A program made the position numbers and the translations under genes. From Bacillota bacterium (lineage in GTDB: Bacteria; Bacillota; Clostridia; Christensenellales; JAEXRW01), in contig JAEXRW010000025.1 in assembly GCA_023454175.1 (NCBI GenBank), positions 310,001-374,000 on the forward strand: 64,000 bases of DNA, in the 5' to 3' direction. This document shows, piece by piece, positions 35,025-44,088 of the stretch. Position 1 is the first letter of the stretch. The number at the start of each line of letters is the position of its first letter. A model generated the notes under the pieces. The model saw only the letters and a list, made by a program, of their open reading frames with translations. It did not search any database and was not told where the DNA came from.

Positions 35025-36356
35025 TTATAATACATCTGTCATTGAAAGGAAAGGCTGAATGCATTCACTCCGGGATATGGCCCCGGTTACTGCCGGATAT
35101 TCGACGCCTGTGATGTGGACACCGGCCAGGCTGTTGACCGGCCTGCTGCCTGTGGCTTTGACAAAAACGTATCGGTCCGTATGCCCGTTTATCCCGTTTG
35201 GGAAGGATTCCTCTACCAGTACCTGCTGCACAGACCCTGCCAATGCTTTCAAATACTCCGTTTCGACCCTTTGCCCGAGCGCGTTCAACCGTGCCGCCCT
35301 TTCCGCCTTGATCCTGTTGGGGATCTGGCCGGGCATAACGGCGGCGGGCGTCCCCTCCCTGCGGGAATACGGGAATACGTGCATCTTGTTGAACCGCATC
35401 TGCTCAGCGAAGTTCAGTGATGAAAGGAACTCTTCATCGTTCTCCCCGGGAAAGCCTGCCATGATATCCGTAGTTACTGCAACCTCCGGTATGATACTAC
35501 GCAATGATTCAATTCTTGCTGCATATTCCGCCGTGGTGTAATGCCTGTTCATCCGGCGAAGCACCGTATCGCTCCCGCTTTGCAGCGGGATATGGTAATG
35601 CCTGCATACCTTTGGCTGGTCTGCCATGCGTTTGATGAATGTTTCGGATAATACATCCATTTCGAGCGAGCCGAACCGAATCCTTGCAATCCCTATAATC
35701 TCGGACAACCTTTCAGCCAGGATGGCTAGCCCGTCACCGTAACCCAGGTCCCTGCCGTATGATGAAAGTTGAATACCTGTAAGCACAACCTCCCTGCACC
35801 CTTTTGCGGCTGCCGCATTGGCCCGGGTCAATAGGTCTTCGACTGGCTGCGAGCGTTCCCGGCCGCGGACGTGCGGCACGATGCAGTAGGAACAGAAGTG
35901 GTTGCATCCTTCCTGGATCTTGAGGAATGCGCGCGTACGCCCCTGAGAGGTGTTTGTTTTATCTGATTCCGGATGGCCGTTGCACGGTATATCCGTGCTA
36001 ATACCGTTTTTTAATTTTAAAAAGTCATTGATTTTCTCTATGATCTGATCCCTGTACTCCATCCCCGCCACGATGTCCACGGCAGGAAGGTTTGACAGCT
36101 CGTTTTTTGCTCTTTGTGCATAGCATCCTGTGGCGCAGATAATGGCATCGGGATTGCTCCTGCGCGCGTGGCTGAGCATCTGCCGCGATTTTTTATCGCT
36201 GACTGCCGTGACGGTGCAGGTATTGATGACGTAGACATCGGCTTTTTGGTCAAAATCAACGACAGCATAACCATTATCCCGGAACAACTGCTCCAACTTC
36301 TCCGTATCGCACTGGTTCACCTTGCAGCCCAGTGTAAAAAAAGCGACCGTTTTCAT
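35025..36356 (-). CDS. mtaB: tRNA t6A37 methylthiotransferase MtaB
   Basis: Radical-SAM enzyme converting t6A37 to ms2t6A37. The N-terminal UPF0004 domain starts FFTLGCKVNQCDTEKL, with further cysteines in NTCTV and CATGCYAQ; the SAM cluster CNHFCSYC (CxxxCxxC) lies near residue 150. A TRAM-like tail follows. The frame is open to 36464, but the ATG at 36356 fits the family and lies four bases after the rsmE stop. Its substrate modification depends on TsaB/TsaE, also encoded here. 443 residues. Confidence 0.95.
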   Translation of the reverse strand: MKTVAFFTLGCKVNQCDTEKLEQLFRDNGYAVVDFDQKADVYVINTCTVTAVSDKKSRQMLSHARRSNPDAIICATGCYAQRAKNELSNLPAVDIVAGMEYRDQIIEKINDFLKLKNGISTDIPCNGHPESDKTNTSQGRTRAFLKIQEGCNHFCSYCIVPHVRGRERSQPVEDLLTRANAAAAKGCREVVLTGIQLSSYGRDLGYGDGLAILAERLSEIIGIARIRFGSLEMDVLSETFIKRMADQPKVCRHYHIPLQSGSDTVLRRMNRHYTTAEYAARIESLRSIIPEVAVTTDIMAGFPGENDEEFLSSLNFAEQMRFNKMHVFPYSRREGTPAAVMPGQIPNRIKAERAARLNALGQRVETEYLKALAGSVQQVLVEESFPNGINGHTDRYVFVKATGSRPVNSLAGVHITGVEYPAVTGAISRSECIQPFLSMTDVL

Positions 36357-36360
36357 TTCT

Positions 36361-37104
36361 TCATCCCATCTCGCCGTATGCATACAGGATGGCCGATAGC
36401 ATCGCCAGCCCGGCAGTCTCGGTGCGCAGGATCCTTTTCCCGAGGGAAACGCATCTTCCGCCACTGTTTTTTAGCAATTGGACCTCATCCGGTGATATTC
36501 CGCCCTCGGGCCCTATGAAGATGCCGATGCTTTTTGCATCCGGATTTGTATTCAAAACGGATGCCAGGGTTTGATCGTTTTCATCTTCATACGCTATGAG
36601 GAAAAGGCCATGTTCTTCGATATAGTTTTTTAGTTTTTTTAATTCCAATGGCTGTGAGATATGGGGGATGATCCCACGGCCGCTCTGCCTCGCCGCTTCC
36701 TTTGCGATCTTCTGCCAGCGCTCGATCTTATCATTGCCGGGTTTGCCTGGTATGCTGCGGGAGGTCATTACCGGTATGATGCCAGTAGTCCCGATCTCGA
36801 CGCACTTTTGGATGATGAGTTCCATCTTGTCCGCTTTGGGCAGGGACTGGTATAACGTAACGCGGACCGAAGGTTCCGTTGCAGTATGCTTGACGGTACC
36901 CAGTCGCAGCGCCGCTTCCTGTTTTGAGATATTGGTTATTTCCGCTTCGCACTCATGTTCCGCCCCGTCACAAAGCGTGACGGTGTCCCCAGCGCCGAGG
37001 CGCAGTACGCCGGCCATATGCCATGCATCCTCGCCGCAGATGGTAAGGGTGCTGTCTGAATTCAATTGCTGATCGGTATATACGCGATGTTTTCCCAATT
37101 GCAT
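36361..37104 (-). CDS. rsmE: 16S rRNA (uracil1498-N3)-methyltransferase RsmE
   Basis: SPOUT methyltransferase for m3U1498. The C-terminal knot shows IGIFIGPEGGISPDEVQLL and SLGKRILRTETAGLAMLSAI, and the N-terminal PUA-like domain includes GEDAWHMAGVLRLGAGD. The ATG at 37104 shares one base with the prmA stop (TGATG). 247 residues. The prmA-rsmE-mtaB run after dnaJ is a conserved Bacillota order. Confidence 0.96.
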   Translation of the reverse strand: MQLGKHRVYTDQQLNSDSTLTICGEDAWHMAGVLRLGAGDTVTLCDGAEHECEAEITNISKQEAALRLGTVKHTATEPSVRVTLYQSLPKADKMELIIQKCVEIGTTGIIPVMTSRSIPGKPGNDKIERWQKIAKEAARQSGRGIIPHISQPLELKKLKNYIEEHGLFLIAYEDENDQTLASVLNTNPDAKSIGIFIGPEGGISPDEVQLLKNSGGRCVSLGKRILRTETAGLAMLSAILYAYGEMG

Positions 37105-38024
37105 CAACCCTGCTTTTCAAATACCAGTGCGACCCATTCACCCTTGCTGCCCTTTTCGGTCAGCCGATAGGACCCCTTCCGGTACGCTGACGCTACGTCA
37201 TCGGCCCTGTCCCGGATGATGCCGGAAAGGATGATCCTTGAATGATCCTGCATGACCTTGTCCAAATCCTTCAGCATCGTGAGGATGGGGTCGGCGACGA
37301 TATTGGCCACGATCAGTGAATACTGCTTTGAAACGTCTTCCAGCAGGTCGCTTTTGAAGACTTCCCAGTTTGTACATCCATTGTTCTTCAGGTTCTTCTT
37401 TGCGGCGTCCAGCGCCAGTTCGTCCCGGTCCACCGCGGTCACCTGACCGGCGCCCAGCTTTTCCGCTGCCACCGAAAGGATGCCTGTGCCCGTACCCACG
37501 TCCAGCACGGTGTCTCCGGGAATGAGGTGCTTTTCCAGCATCTCCAGGCAAAGCTGCGTCGTTTCATGCGTCCCTGTCCCGAAAGCCGCGCCCGGGTCCA
37601 TTTCAATAACGATCTTATCCTGAGCTTCGGGTATCGTTTCCCAAGTCGGTTTGATGACGATCCTTTGCCCGATATAGACCGGTTTGTAATACTTCTTCCA
37701 GCTGTTCGCCCAGTCTTCGTCGTTCAGCCGGGATACGGATATTTGAAAGTCAGGCAGATCGTTGGCTTCCAGTCGCCCGGTTATATCCGATATGACTCTG
37801 TCAACATCTTCGCTGAACGGGATATAGGCGCAGACCCTGGAGCGTTCGGAATCGTTCTTCAGGTTGTCGTCCACGTAATCCCAGATATCGCCCTGCTTTT
37901 GGAGCTCCTCGAAATCCCTGCTGTCATAGATGGATACGCCGCTGATGCCTGCGGAGTCAAGGATATTGGTAACAGTGTCTATTCCTTCGGGTTTGGTCGT
38001 GATGGTGATTTCAGCCCAGTCCAT
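37104..38024 (-). CDS. prmA: Ribosomal protein L11 methyltransferase PrmA
   Basis: Trimethylates L11 lysines. The SAM-binding motif VLDVGTGTGILSVAAEKLGA lies near residue 173, preceded by EMDPGAAFGTGTHETT and followed by the catalytic VANIVADPI. 306 residues. The ATG at 38024 follows GGGAG. A terminator-like hairpin ends about 18 bases before it, so heat-shock transcripts from dnaJ may be attenuated before entering prmA. Confidence 0.96.
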   Translation of the reverse strand: MDWAEITITTKPEGIDTVTNILDSAGISGVSIYDSRDFEELQKQGDIWDYVDDNLKNDSERSRVCAYIPFSEDVDRVISDITGRLEANDLPDFQISVSRLNDEDWANSWKKYYKPVYIGQRIVIKPTWETIPEAQDKIVIEMDPGAAFGTGTHETTQLCLEMLEKHLIPGDTVLDVGTGTGILSVAAEKLGAGQVTAVDRDELALDAAKKNLKNNGCTNWEVFKSDLLEDVSKQYSLIVANIVADPILTMLKDLDKVMQDHSRIILSGIIRDRADDVASAYRKGSYRLTEKGSKGEWVALVFEKQG

Positions 38025-38041
38025 TTTATCTCCCTGTACAT

Positions 38042-38064
38042 CAAAAGCCCCCGCGTCGGGAGCT
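38042..38064 (-). terminator. Short intrinsic terminator after dnaJ
   Basis: AGCTCCCG pairs with CGGGGGCT (one wobble) around ACG, followed by TTTTGAT on the minus strand. The T-tract is short, so partial termination is likely. Confidence 0.6.
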
Positions 38065-38069
38065 TTGTT

Positions 38070-39182
38070 CTATGCATTCTTCCTTTTCCAGAACGAACCC
38101 TTTTCTTCGCTTCCGGTCTCTTCAAACTGCCTCAGCAGATCACGCTGACGCTCTGTCAGTTTTTTGGGCACCTGCACTATCGCTTTGAAGTAAACATCGC
38201 CCTTCCCGTTTGCGTTCAGGTGCCTGATGCCCTTTCCTTTGAGCTTGAACACCGTACCCGTCTGCGTCCCCGCCGGGATGCTGTATGTCTCGTCGCCTTC
38301 CAGCGTGGGTACGCTCACATCGCTGCCCAGCGCTGCGGTGGCAAAGGATACCGGGAAATCGAAGTACAGGTCATATCCCCTTCGGGTGAAAAGCTCATGC
38401 GGCTTCACGTGGACGGTGATGAAAAGGTTGCCCGAAGGCCCGCCCTTTTTCCCTGCCTCCCCTTCGCCCCGGAGCGTGATGGTCTGGCCGTTGTCGATGC
38501 CAGCGGGTATGTTCACGCTGATCTTCCGTTTCCGGTTCACCCTGCCTGCCCCCCTGCACTCCGTACACGGCTCGGGGATGATGGTGCCTTCCCCGTGGCA
38601 CGCTTCGCAGGTCTGGGAGCTTCTCAGCCTCCCCAGCATGGTATTGTGTTCCACATATACGGTGCCCGTGCCCTGGCAGGTTGGGCAGGTTTTCACCAGC
38701 GTACCTTTTTTGGCGCCGGTGCCGCCGCACTCACCGCATTTTTCCAGACGGCTGATCTCAAATTCCCGTTTGACGCCGAAAGCGGCCTCTTCAAATGTGA
38801 TGGTCATGTTCAGCTGGAGGTCATTGCCCGGCATGGGCCCCGCATACCGTTCCTGCCGGCGGCCGCCGAAGGCGTCCCCGAAAAAGGAATCGAATATATC
38901 TTGGAAGCCGCCGAAAGATCCTTCAAACCCCTGCGCGCCGCCGCCGAATCCCTGGCCGTTGACGGCTTCGTGCCCGAAGTTATCATACTGTTTGCGCTTT
39001 TGCGGGTCGCTCAGCACTTCATATGCTTCATTGACTTCCTTGAATTTAGCCTCGGCATTCTTATCATCCTTGTTGACGTCGGGATGATATTTTTTTGCCA
39101 ATTGGCGGAAAGCTTTTTTTACTTCTTCCTCTGAAGCGCCCTTCTGGATCCCCAGCACCTCATAGTAGTCCCTCTTTGCCAA
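38070..39182 (-). CDS. dnaJ: Chaperone protein DnaJ
   Basis: Hsp40 co-chaperone of DnaK. The J-domain carries the HPD motif ([11 protein letters not shown] near residue 30), then a Gly/Phe-rich linker, and four zinc repeats [24 protein letters not shown] and CTECRGAG. 370 residues. The start is TTG at 39182 with AGAGGTG eight bases upstream. Last gene of the hrcA-grpE-dnaK-dnaJ operon. Confidence 0.97.
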   Translation of the reverse strand: MAKRDYYEVLGIQKGASEEEVKKAFRQLAKKYHPDVNKDDKNAEAKFKEVNEAYEVLSDPQKRKQYDNFGHEAVNGQGFGGGAQGFEGSFGGFQDIFDSFFGDAFGGRRQERYAGPMPGNDLQLNMTITFEEAAFGVKREFEISRLEKCGECGGTGAKKGTLVKTCPTCQGTGTVYVEHNTMLGRLRSSQTCEACHGEGTIIPEPCTECRGAGRVNRKRKISVNIPAGIDNGQTITLRGEGEAGKKGGPSGNLFITVHVKPHELFTRRGYDLYFDFPVSFATAALGSDVSVPTLEGDETYSIPAGTQTGTVFKLKGKGIRHLNANGKGDVYFKAIVQVPKKLTERQRDLLRQFEETGSEEKGSFWKRKNA

Positions 39183-39211
39183 ACTTCAAGCACCTCTGAA
39201 TTTGTTTACAT

Positions 39212-39255
39212 CAGGACAACCGGCATATCCCTATTAGAATATGCCGGATTGCCTG
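39212..39255 (-). other. Hairpin between dnaK and dnaJ
   Basis: A nine-bp core CCGGCATAT/ATATGCCGG (39220-39228 with 39239-39247), extended imperfectly by CAGG/CCTG arms, in the 97-base dnaK-dnaJ gap. No T-tract. It probably affects mRNA processing or the dnaK:dnaJ ratio rather than termination. Confidence 0.55.
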
Positions 39256-39279
39256 ATCTTTCAATAATAAATTGTCAGC

Positions 39280-41124
39280 TCACTTCTTGTCTTCGCCGTC
39301 CACCTTGTAGTCGGCGTTTACATTGTCTCCTCCGGGGTTGGCCTGCCCTTCCGCGCCAGGTCCCGCCTGCGATCCCTGCTGGGGATTCGGCTGCGCATGC
39401 TGGTACAGGTTTGCGGAAACCTCATATAGTACTTTATTGAGTCCTTCTTCAGCGTTTTTGATCGTCTGTAAATCCCCCGAGGTGAGTGCGGCCCTGAGCT
39501 TGTCGATCTCGGCCTGCAGCCTGTCTTTGTCGGGCTGCGATATCTTGTCGCCGTTGTCACGGATGAGTTTCTCCGCGCCGTATACAGCCGCATCGGCACT
39601 GTTCTTAACGTCGATCTCCTCTTTGCGCTTCTTATCCTCGGCGGCATACTGCTCTGCATCCTTCACGGCCTTCTTCACTTCGTCGTCCGAAAGGTTGGTC
39701 GAAGCAGTGATCGTGACCTTTTGCTCGCGTCCCGTTCCCAGGTCCTTGGCCGACACATTCACGATGCCGTTCGCGTCAATATCGAACGTGACCTCGATCT
39801 GCGGGATGCCTCTGGGTGCCGGCGGGATGCCCGAAAGCGTGAACCTGCCCAGCGTTTTATTATAGGTAGCCATTTCGCGTTCGCCCTGCAGTATGTGGAT
39901 CTCCACGCTGGTCTGGCCGTCTGCCGCGGTGGAAAAGACCTGGCTCTTTTTGGTGGGGATCGTGGTATTGCGGTCGATCAGCTTGGTAAATACGCCGCCC
40001 AGCGTTTCGATGCCCAGCGTCAGCGGCGTCACATCCAGCAGCAGGACGTCTTTGATCTCCCCGCCCAGCACGCCGGCCTGTATCGCAGCGCCGACTGCGA
40101 CGCACTCGTCGGGGTTGACCCCTTTGTACGGCTCCTTGCCCGTGATCTTTTTCACAGCTTCCTGTACGGCAGGGGTGCGCGTGGAGCCGCCCACCAGTAC
40201 GACACGGTGGATATCGGCAGCGGTGAGCCCTGCGTCCTGCAGCGCCTGGCGCGTGGGTCCCACTGTCATTTCTACCAGGTCTGCGGTCAGTTCATCGAAT
40301 TTGGCCTTTGAAAGCGTCATATCCAGGTGCTTGGCACCGCCCGCGTCCGCCGTGATGAACGGCAGGTTGATACTGGTCGTCGTCATGCCCGAAAGCTCGA
40401 TCTTCGCCTTTTCGGCCGCTTCCTTGACCCGCTGCATGGCCATTTTATCCATGCGCAGGTCGATGCCGTTGGATTTTTTGAATTCCTCGCAGATGTAGTT
40501 CATCACGCGCTGGTCGAAGTCGTCGCCGCCCAGCCGGGTATTGCCGTTGGTGGCCAGTACTTCAAATACGCCGTCCCCGATCTCCAGGATGGATACGTCG
40601 AATGTGCCGCCGCCCAGGTCATACACCAGGATCTTCTGGTTGTGCTCCTTATCCAGCCCGTACGCGAGGGAAGCCGCGGTCGGTTCGTTGATGATGCGCA
40701 GCACCTCGAGGCCTGCGATCTTTCCCGCGTCCTTGGTGGCCTGCCGCTGGCTGTCGCTGAAATACGCGGGGACCGTGATGACGGCCTGCGTGATCTTCTC
40801 GCCCAGGAAGGCTTCGGCATCCGTTTTCAGTTTCTGCAGGATCATGGCCGATATTTCCTGTGGCGTATACTGCTTGCCTTCGATATTGATGCGGCGGTCC
40901 GTCCCCATATCGCGCTTGATCGAACTGATAGTATGGTCCGGGTTGGTGATGGCCTGGCGTTTGGCCGCCTGCCCTACCACCCTTTCTCCTGCTTTAGTGA
41001 AGGCCACGACAGAAGGTGTGGTCCTTCCCCCTTCCGCATTGGGGATGACCTGGGGTTCCCCGCCTTCCATTACGGCTACGCATGAATTTGTCGTACCCAA
41101 ATCGATTCCGATTATTTTACCCAT
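39280..41124 (-). CDS. dnaK: Chaperone protein DnaK (Hsp70)
   Basis: 614-residue Hsp70. The nucleotide-binding domain has [39 protein letters not shown] and [13 protein letters not shown]. The linker and substrate domain include [17 protein letters not shown]. The lid ends in a Gly/Gln-rich tail. The first residues lack the 24-residue loop seen in enterobacteria, as usual for Gram-positives. It lies between grpE and dnaJ. Confidence 0.98.
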   Translation of the reverse strand: MGKIIGIDLGTTNSCVAVMEGGEPQVIPNAEGGRTTPSVVAFTKAGERVVGQAAKRQAITNPDHTISSIKRDMGTDRRINIEGKQYTPQEISAMILQKLKTDAEAFLGEKITQAVITVPAYFSDSQRQATKDAGKIAGLEVLRIINEPTAASLAYGLDKEHNQKILVYDLGGGTFDVSILEIGDGVFEVLATNGNTRLGGDDFDQRVMNYICEEFKKSNGIDLRMDKMAMQRVKEAAEKAKIELSGMTTTSINLPFITADAGGAKHLDMTLSKAKFDELTADLVEMTVGPTRQALQDAGLTAADIHRVVLVGGSTRTPAVQEAVKKITGKEPYKGVNPDECVAVGAAIQAGVLGGEIKDVLLLDVTPLTLGIETLGGVFTKLIDRNTTIPTKKSQVFSTAADGQTSVEIHILQGEREMATYNKTLGRFTLSGIPPAPRGIPQIEVTFDIDANGIVNVSAKDLGTGREQKVTITASTNLSDDEVKKAVKDAEQYAAEDKKRKEEIDVKNSADAAVYGAEKLIRDNGDKISQPDKDRLQAEIDKLRAALTSGDLQTIKNAEEGLNKVLYEVSANLYQHAQPNPQQGSQAGPGAEGQANPGGDNVNADYKVDGEDKK

Positions 41125-41159
41125 GGAATGTATCCTCCTTTATCAAATCAAAAAGTTTT

Positions 41160-41756
41160 TTAGTGTGCTACTTTTACCATACTGTGGCGGATGATCCTGT
41201 CTTTGTACCGGTAACCCTTCTGAAGTACTTGCGTCACCGTGTTTGCCGGCTTCTCCTCGCACGCGTCTTCCTTCATCACGGCGTTATGGATATCATGGTC
41301 GAAGGCCTGCCCCAATGCGGGGATTTCCTCCACGCCCAGTTTTACCAGCGCATCCTGGAACTGTTTGTATATCATGTTCATCCCGCAGAGGATGGGGTCG
41401 TCTTCTGCAGTGTTTGCGCTGCAGAGCGCCCTCTCCATATTGTCCATTACGGGCAGGATGTTCTTCACCGCTTCGCAAAAACCTTCATCGTAAGAATCGG
41501 TCCGGATGGTCGCGTTCCGCCTTTTGAAGTTTTCAAAATCCGCCTGAATGCGTTTTGCCGCGTCCAGGTATTCATCCCGCTCTTTTTGGGTCTTCTCCAA
41601 CGAACGCAGGACGATCGCCAGATCATCATCACCCGTGTCGCATCCGCCGCAGGCCGATTCATTGGACTGGGCGCATCCGCCGCATCCCCCGCAGGGATTG
41701 GCGTTTTCTTCGCTGTTTTCCTGGTTTCTTGGATCTTTTTTCTTGTCATTGCCCAT
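41160..41756 (-). CDS. grpE: Nucleotide exchange factor GrpE with an N-terminal cysteine cluster
   Basis: ADP-ATP exchange factor for DnaK. The coiled-coil dimer region spans about residues 45-90 (ADFENFKRRNATI), and the beta-wing region contains PILCGMNMIYKQFQDALVKLGV and GYRYKDRIIRHSMVKVA. Unusually, residues 20-41 contain Cys22, 25, 28, 36 and 39 in a CxxCxxC-x7-CxxC arrangement, where ordinary GrpE has only a disordered acidic tail. 198 residues. It sits between hrcA and dnaK. Confidence 0.95.
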   Translation of the reverse strand: MGNDKKKDPRNQENSEENANPCGGCGGCAQSNESACGGCDTGDDDLAIVLRSLEKTQKERDEYLDAAKRIQADFENFKRRNATIRTDSYDEGFCEAVKNILPVMDNMERALCSANTAEDDPILCGMNMIYKQFQDALVKLGVEEIPALGQAFDHDIHNAVMKEDACEEKPANTVTQVLQKGYRYKDRIIRHSMVKVAH

Positions 41757-41782
41757 TTACTTTATCTCCATTGAAATAAGAA

Positions 41783-42823
41783 TTATTTTTCCTCGTTTTG
41801 CGCGATTTTAAGTAGGATCTCATTCAGACTTCTACCCAAATAGCCCAGCAGGGAAACAACTTTTCCGTAGTCCATGCGCGTCGGGCCTATCACGCCGAAT
41901 GAGCCCAGTTCCCTTCCCCCGATGCTGTAGGTGGCGGAAACGATGCTGCAGTCCTGCACCGGTTCGAATTCGTTCTCTGAGCCGATGGAGATGGTAAATT
42001 CCATCGGCATGGCCCGTGAAAACATCCTGTAGAGCATATCCTTGGTTTCCAGCGCCTGCAGCAGGCTTCTGGCCCTGTCGATGTCCTTGTATTCCGGGTG
42101 CTTGAATATATTGTTGGTGCCTCCGAGGATCACGTCGCGCTGTTCCGAGGGTTTCACGCTGTCACGCAGGGCATCCACCACCAGGTTGAAAAACCGGGTT
42201 TGGTCAATGATATTTTCGGCCATATCCGTCAGTACCGCATCCACTTCCGACGTGCTCCTGCCGCGAAGCTGCCCGGTCAGGGTTTTGGATACCATGTCGA
42301 GGTAGTCGGCGTCGATGCCCTCGGGTATCCGGATAAAAGCATCCTTGATCAGTCCGGCATCCGTCACGATCACAGCAAGGGCTTTCGTCTCCGTCACAGG
42401 CACCAGTTGGATGTGCTTGATCTTCACCCTGCTGATCTGCGGGGCCAGCACCACCGATACATAGCTGGTCATCTCGGACAAAAGTTTTGCAGTCTGGTTG
42501 ATGACCTGCTCCACTTCGTCTATCCTGCGGGAAAAGTAACCGACGATCATATCTATCTCGCTCTTTTTAAGCGGTGCAATTTTCATCATTCTGTCGACAT
42601 ACAAACGGTACGCTTTTTCCAGCGGTATGCGTCCGGCCGAAGTATGCGGGTGGCTGAGGAAGCCCATTTCCTCCAGGCCGGCCATCTCATTGCGTATCGT
42701 CGCAGACGAAAGGCCCATGTCATACTTCTGACAGATCGTATGCGAACCGATCGGCACGCCTGTCATGATATAGTCGTCCACGATCGCCTGCAATATATAC
42801 TGTTTTCTCTCGTCCAGTTCCAT
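41783..42823 (-). CDS. hrcA: Heat-inducible transcription repressor HrcA
   Basis: Represses its own operon by binding CIRCE; folding by GroEL keeps it active. The N-terminal winged helix reads LDERKQYILQAIVDDYIMTG and YDMGLSSATIRNEMAGLEE, and the C-terminal GAF-like region ends GVIGPTRMDYGKVVSLLGYL. The ATG at 42823 is preferred to the frame opening at 42859, which would overlap the CIRCE operator. 346 residues. Confidence 0.97.
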   Translation of the reverse strand: MELDERKQYILQAIVDDYIMTGVPIGSHTICQKYDMGLSSATIRNEMAGLEEMGFLSHPHTSAGRIPLEKAYRLYVDRMMKIAPLKKSEIDMIVGYFSRRIDEVEQVINQTAKLLSEMTSYVSVVLAPQISRVKIKHIQLVPVTETKALAVIVTDAGLIKDAFIRIPEGIDADYLDMVSKTLTGQLRGRSTSEVDAVLTDMAENIIDQTRFFNLVVDALRDSVKPSEQRDVILGGTNNIFKHPEYKDIDRARSLLQALETKDMLYRMFSRAMPMEFTISIGSENEFEPVQDCSIVSATYSIGGRELGSFGVIGPTRMDYGKVVSLLGYLGRSLNEILLKIAQNEEK

Positions 42824-42852
42824 ACCCAATCCCCGGCTGTCGTTCTCAGTCG

Positions 42853-42879
42853 TTAGCACTCAAGCAGTCAGAGTGCTAG
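42853..42879. promoter_or_regulatory. CIRCE operator
   Basis: TTAGCACTC, nine bases, GAGTGCTAG, matching the CIRCE consensus at 17 of 18 arm positions. It lies just downstream of the hrcA promoter and 30 bases before the hrcA start. Confidence 0.97.
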
Positions 42880-42889
42880 CACCTCATTA

Positions 42890-42918
42890 AAAATAGCACC
42901 GGCACCTGGCTTTGTCAA
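42890..42918 (-). promoter_or_regulatory. Sigma-A promoter of the hrcA-grpE-dnaK-dnaJ operon
   Basis: -35 TTGACA (42913-42918), 17-base spacer, -10 TATTTT (42890-42895), with the CIRCE operator immediately downstream. Confidence 0.9.
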
Positions 42919-42932
42919 GAGTGTTTTTCCCA

Positions 42933-44084
42933 TCAATTGGGCATCAGATACAGGATGATTTGATTTTGGACGTCCATGCCTTTTGGCGTGAGATGGAAAT
43001 GAAAGCCGTCGAGGTTTGCCAATCCTACCGAGCAGAGTTTTTCAATATTTTTATTGTATTGTGTGGCGAAATGGAATTTGAATCGGTCCTGGAAGCGCTC
43101 AAAAACGATGCCTTCATCCAGCCTGAGCCTGAGCATGACGTATTCAAATATTTCTGCGTCATAGCTGATCAGTTCGGACTTGAGGACCGGTCTGATGCCG
43201 ATTTGGATATCCTTGAAGTAGTCGGTAAGTGTATTTTGATTCTCCGATCTTTCAAGGGCTCCGCCTTTGCTCCGTATGCAGGAGTGGGAGCCCAGGCCCA
43301 GCCCCAGGTATTCCCCGCAATCCCAATAGTTCTGGTTATGCAGGCACTCGCGGCCCGCTTTTGCATAATTGGAGATTTCGTAACGCGAATAGCCTTTCGC
43401 TTCCAGTATTGCCTGTGTGGAATGGATCATCTCCAGCATTTCTTCTTCCGGCGGCAATTCAATGAGCCCGGAAAGAAGATCCGCGTGCATAGGCGTTCCT
43501 TCCTCAATTTTCAATCCATAACACGAGATATGCTCCGGGTCGATCCGGACGATGCTGTTTAACGTCTGACGCCATTCGGAAACCGTCTGTCCCGGGAGTC
43601 CGGATATCAGGTCGATATTTATAATGTCGAATCCTTTTTCCCTGGCCATCCCGAAACCTTGGCGGAAATCTTCAATCGTATGAATCCTTCCGAGCTTTGC
43701 GAGATGTTCATCATATGTGGACTGCAGGCCCATGCTGAGACGGTTGATCCCGGCTTCCCTGTATTCTTCCAGTTTGGCCCGCGTCAGCGTCCCGGGGTTG
43801 GCTTCCATGCTGACCTCGGCGTCGTTTTTGATCTGAAAATAACGATAGGCACCGTCCATGATCCTTGCGAGCAGCCCCTCACGTAAAAAAGTGGGGGTTC
43901 CCCCTCCGATATAAACAGTATCGAATACGGTATTGCTGGATTGTTCCGGATACAGAGCCATCTCCGCAAGCAATGCTGTTACATACTCTTCCATCCGTCC
44001 TTCGCATCCGGCGAAGGAGATGAAATCGCAATAACGGCATTTGCTCCTGCAGAACGGGATATGTATGTAAAGGCCTGGTCCCAT
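42933..44084 (-). CDS. hemW: HemW, radical-SAM heme chaperone
   Basis: HemN-like family, often labelled oxygen-independent coproporphyrinogen oxidase, but the HemW subgroup inserts heme into target proteins. The cluster is visible as IPFCRSKCRYCDF at residues 8-20, followed by VYIGGGTPTFL. The C-terminal HemN_C domain ends GLANLDGFHFHLTPKGMDVQNQIIL. The position directly after lepA is the usual HemW site. 383 residues. Confidence 0.93.
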   Translation of the reverse strand: MGPGLYIHIPFCRSKCRYCDFISFAGCEGRMEEYVTALLAEMALYPEQSSNTVFDTVYIGGGTPTFLREGLLARIMDGAYRYFQIKNDAEVSMEANPGTLTRAKLEEYREAGINRLSMGLQSTYDEHLAKLGRIHTIEDFRQGFGMAREKGFDIINIDLISGLPGQTVSEWRQTLNSIVRIDPEHISCYGLKIEEGTPMHADLLSGLIELPPEEEMLEMIHSTQAILEAKGYSRYEISNYAKAGRECLHNQNYWDCGEYLGLGLGSHSCIRSKGGALERSENQNTLTDYFKDIQIGIRPVLKSELISYDAEIFEYVMLRLRLDEGIVFERFQDRFKFHFATQYNKNIEKLCSVGLANLDGFHFHLTPKGMDVQNQIILYLMPN

Positions 44085-44088
44085 CGTC

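Noticed and set aside
37527..39134. A 535-codon plus-strand open frame over prmA and dnaJ
   Set aside because: Lies entirely opposite two well-supported genes and the terminator between them, with no protein-like motifs.
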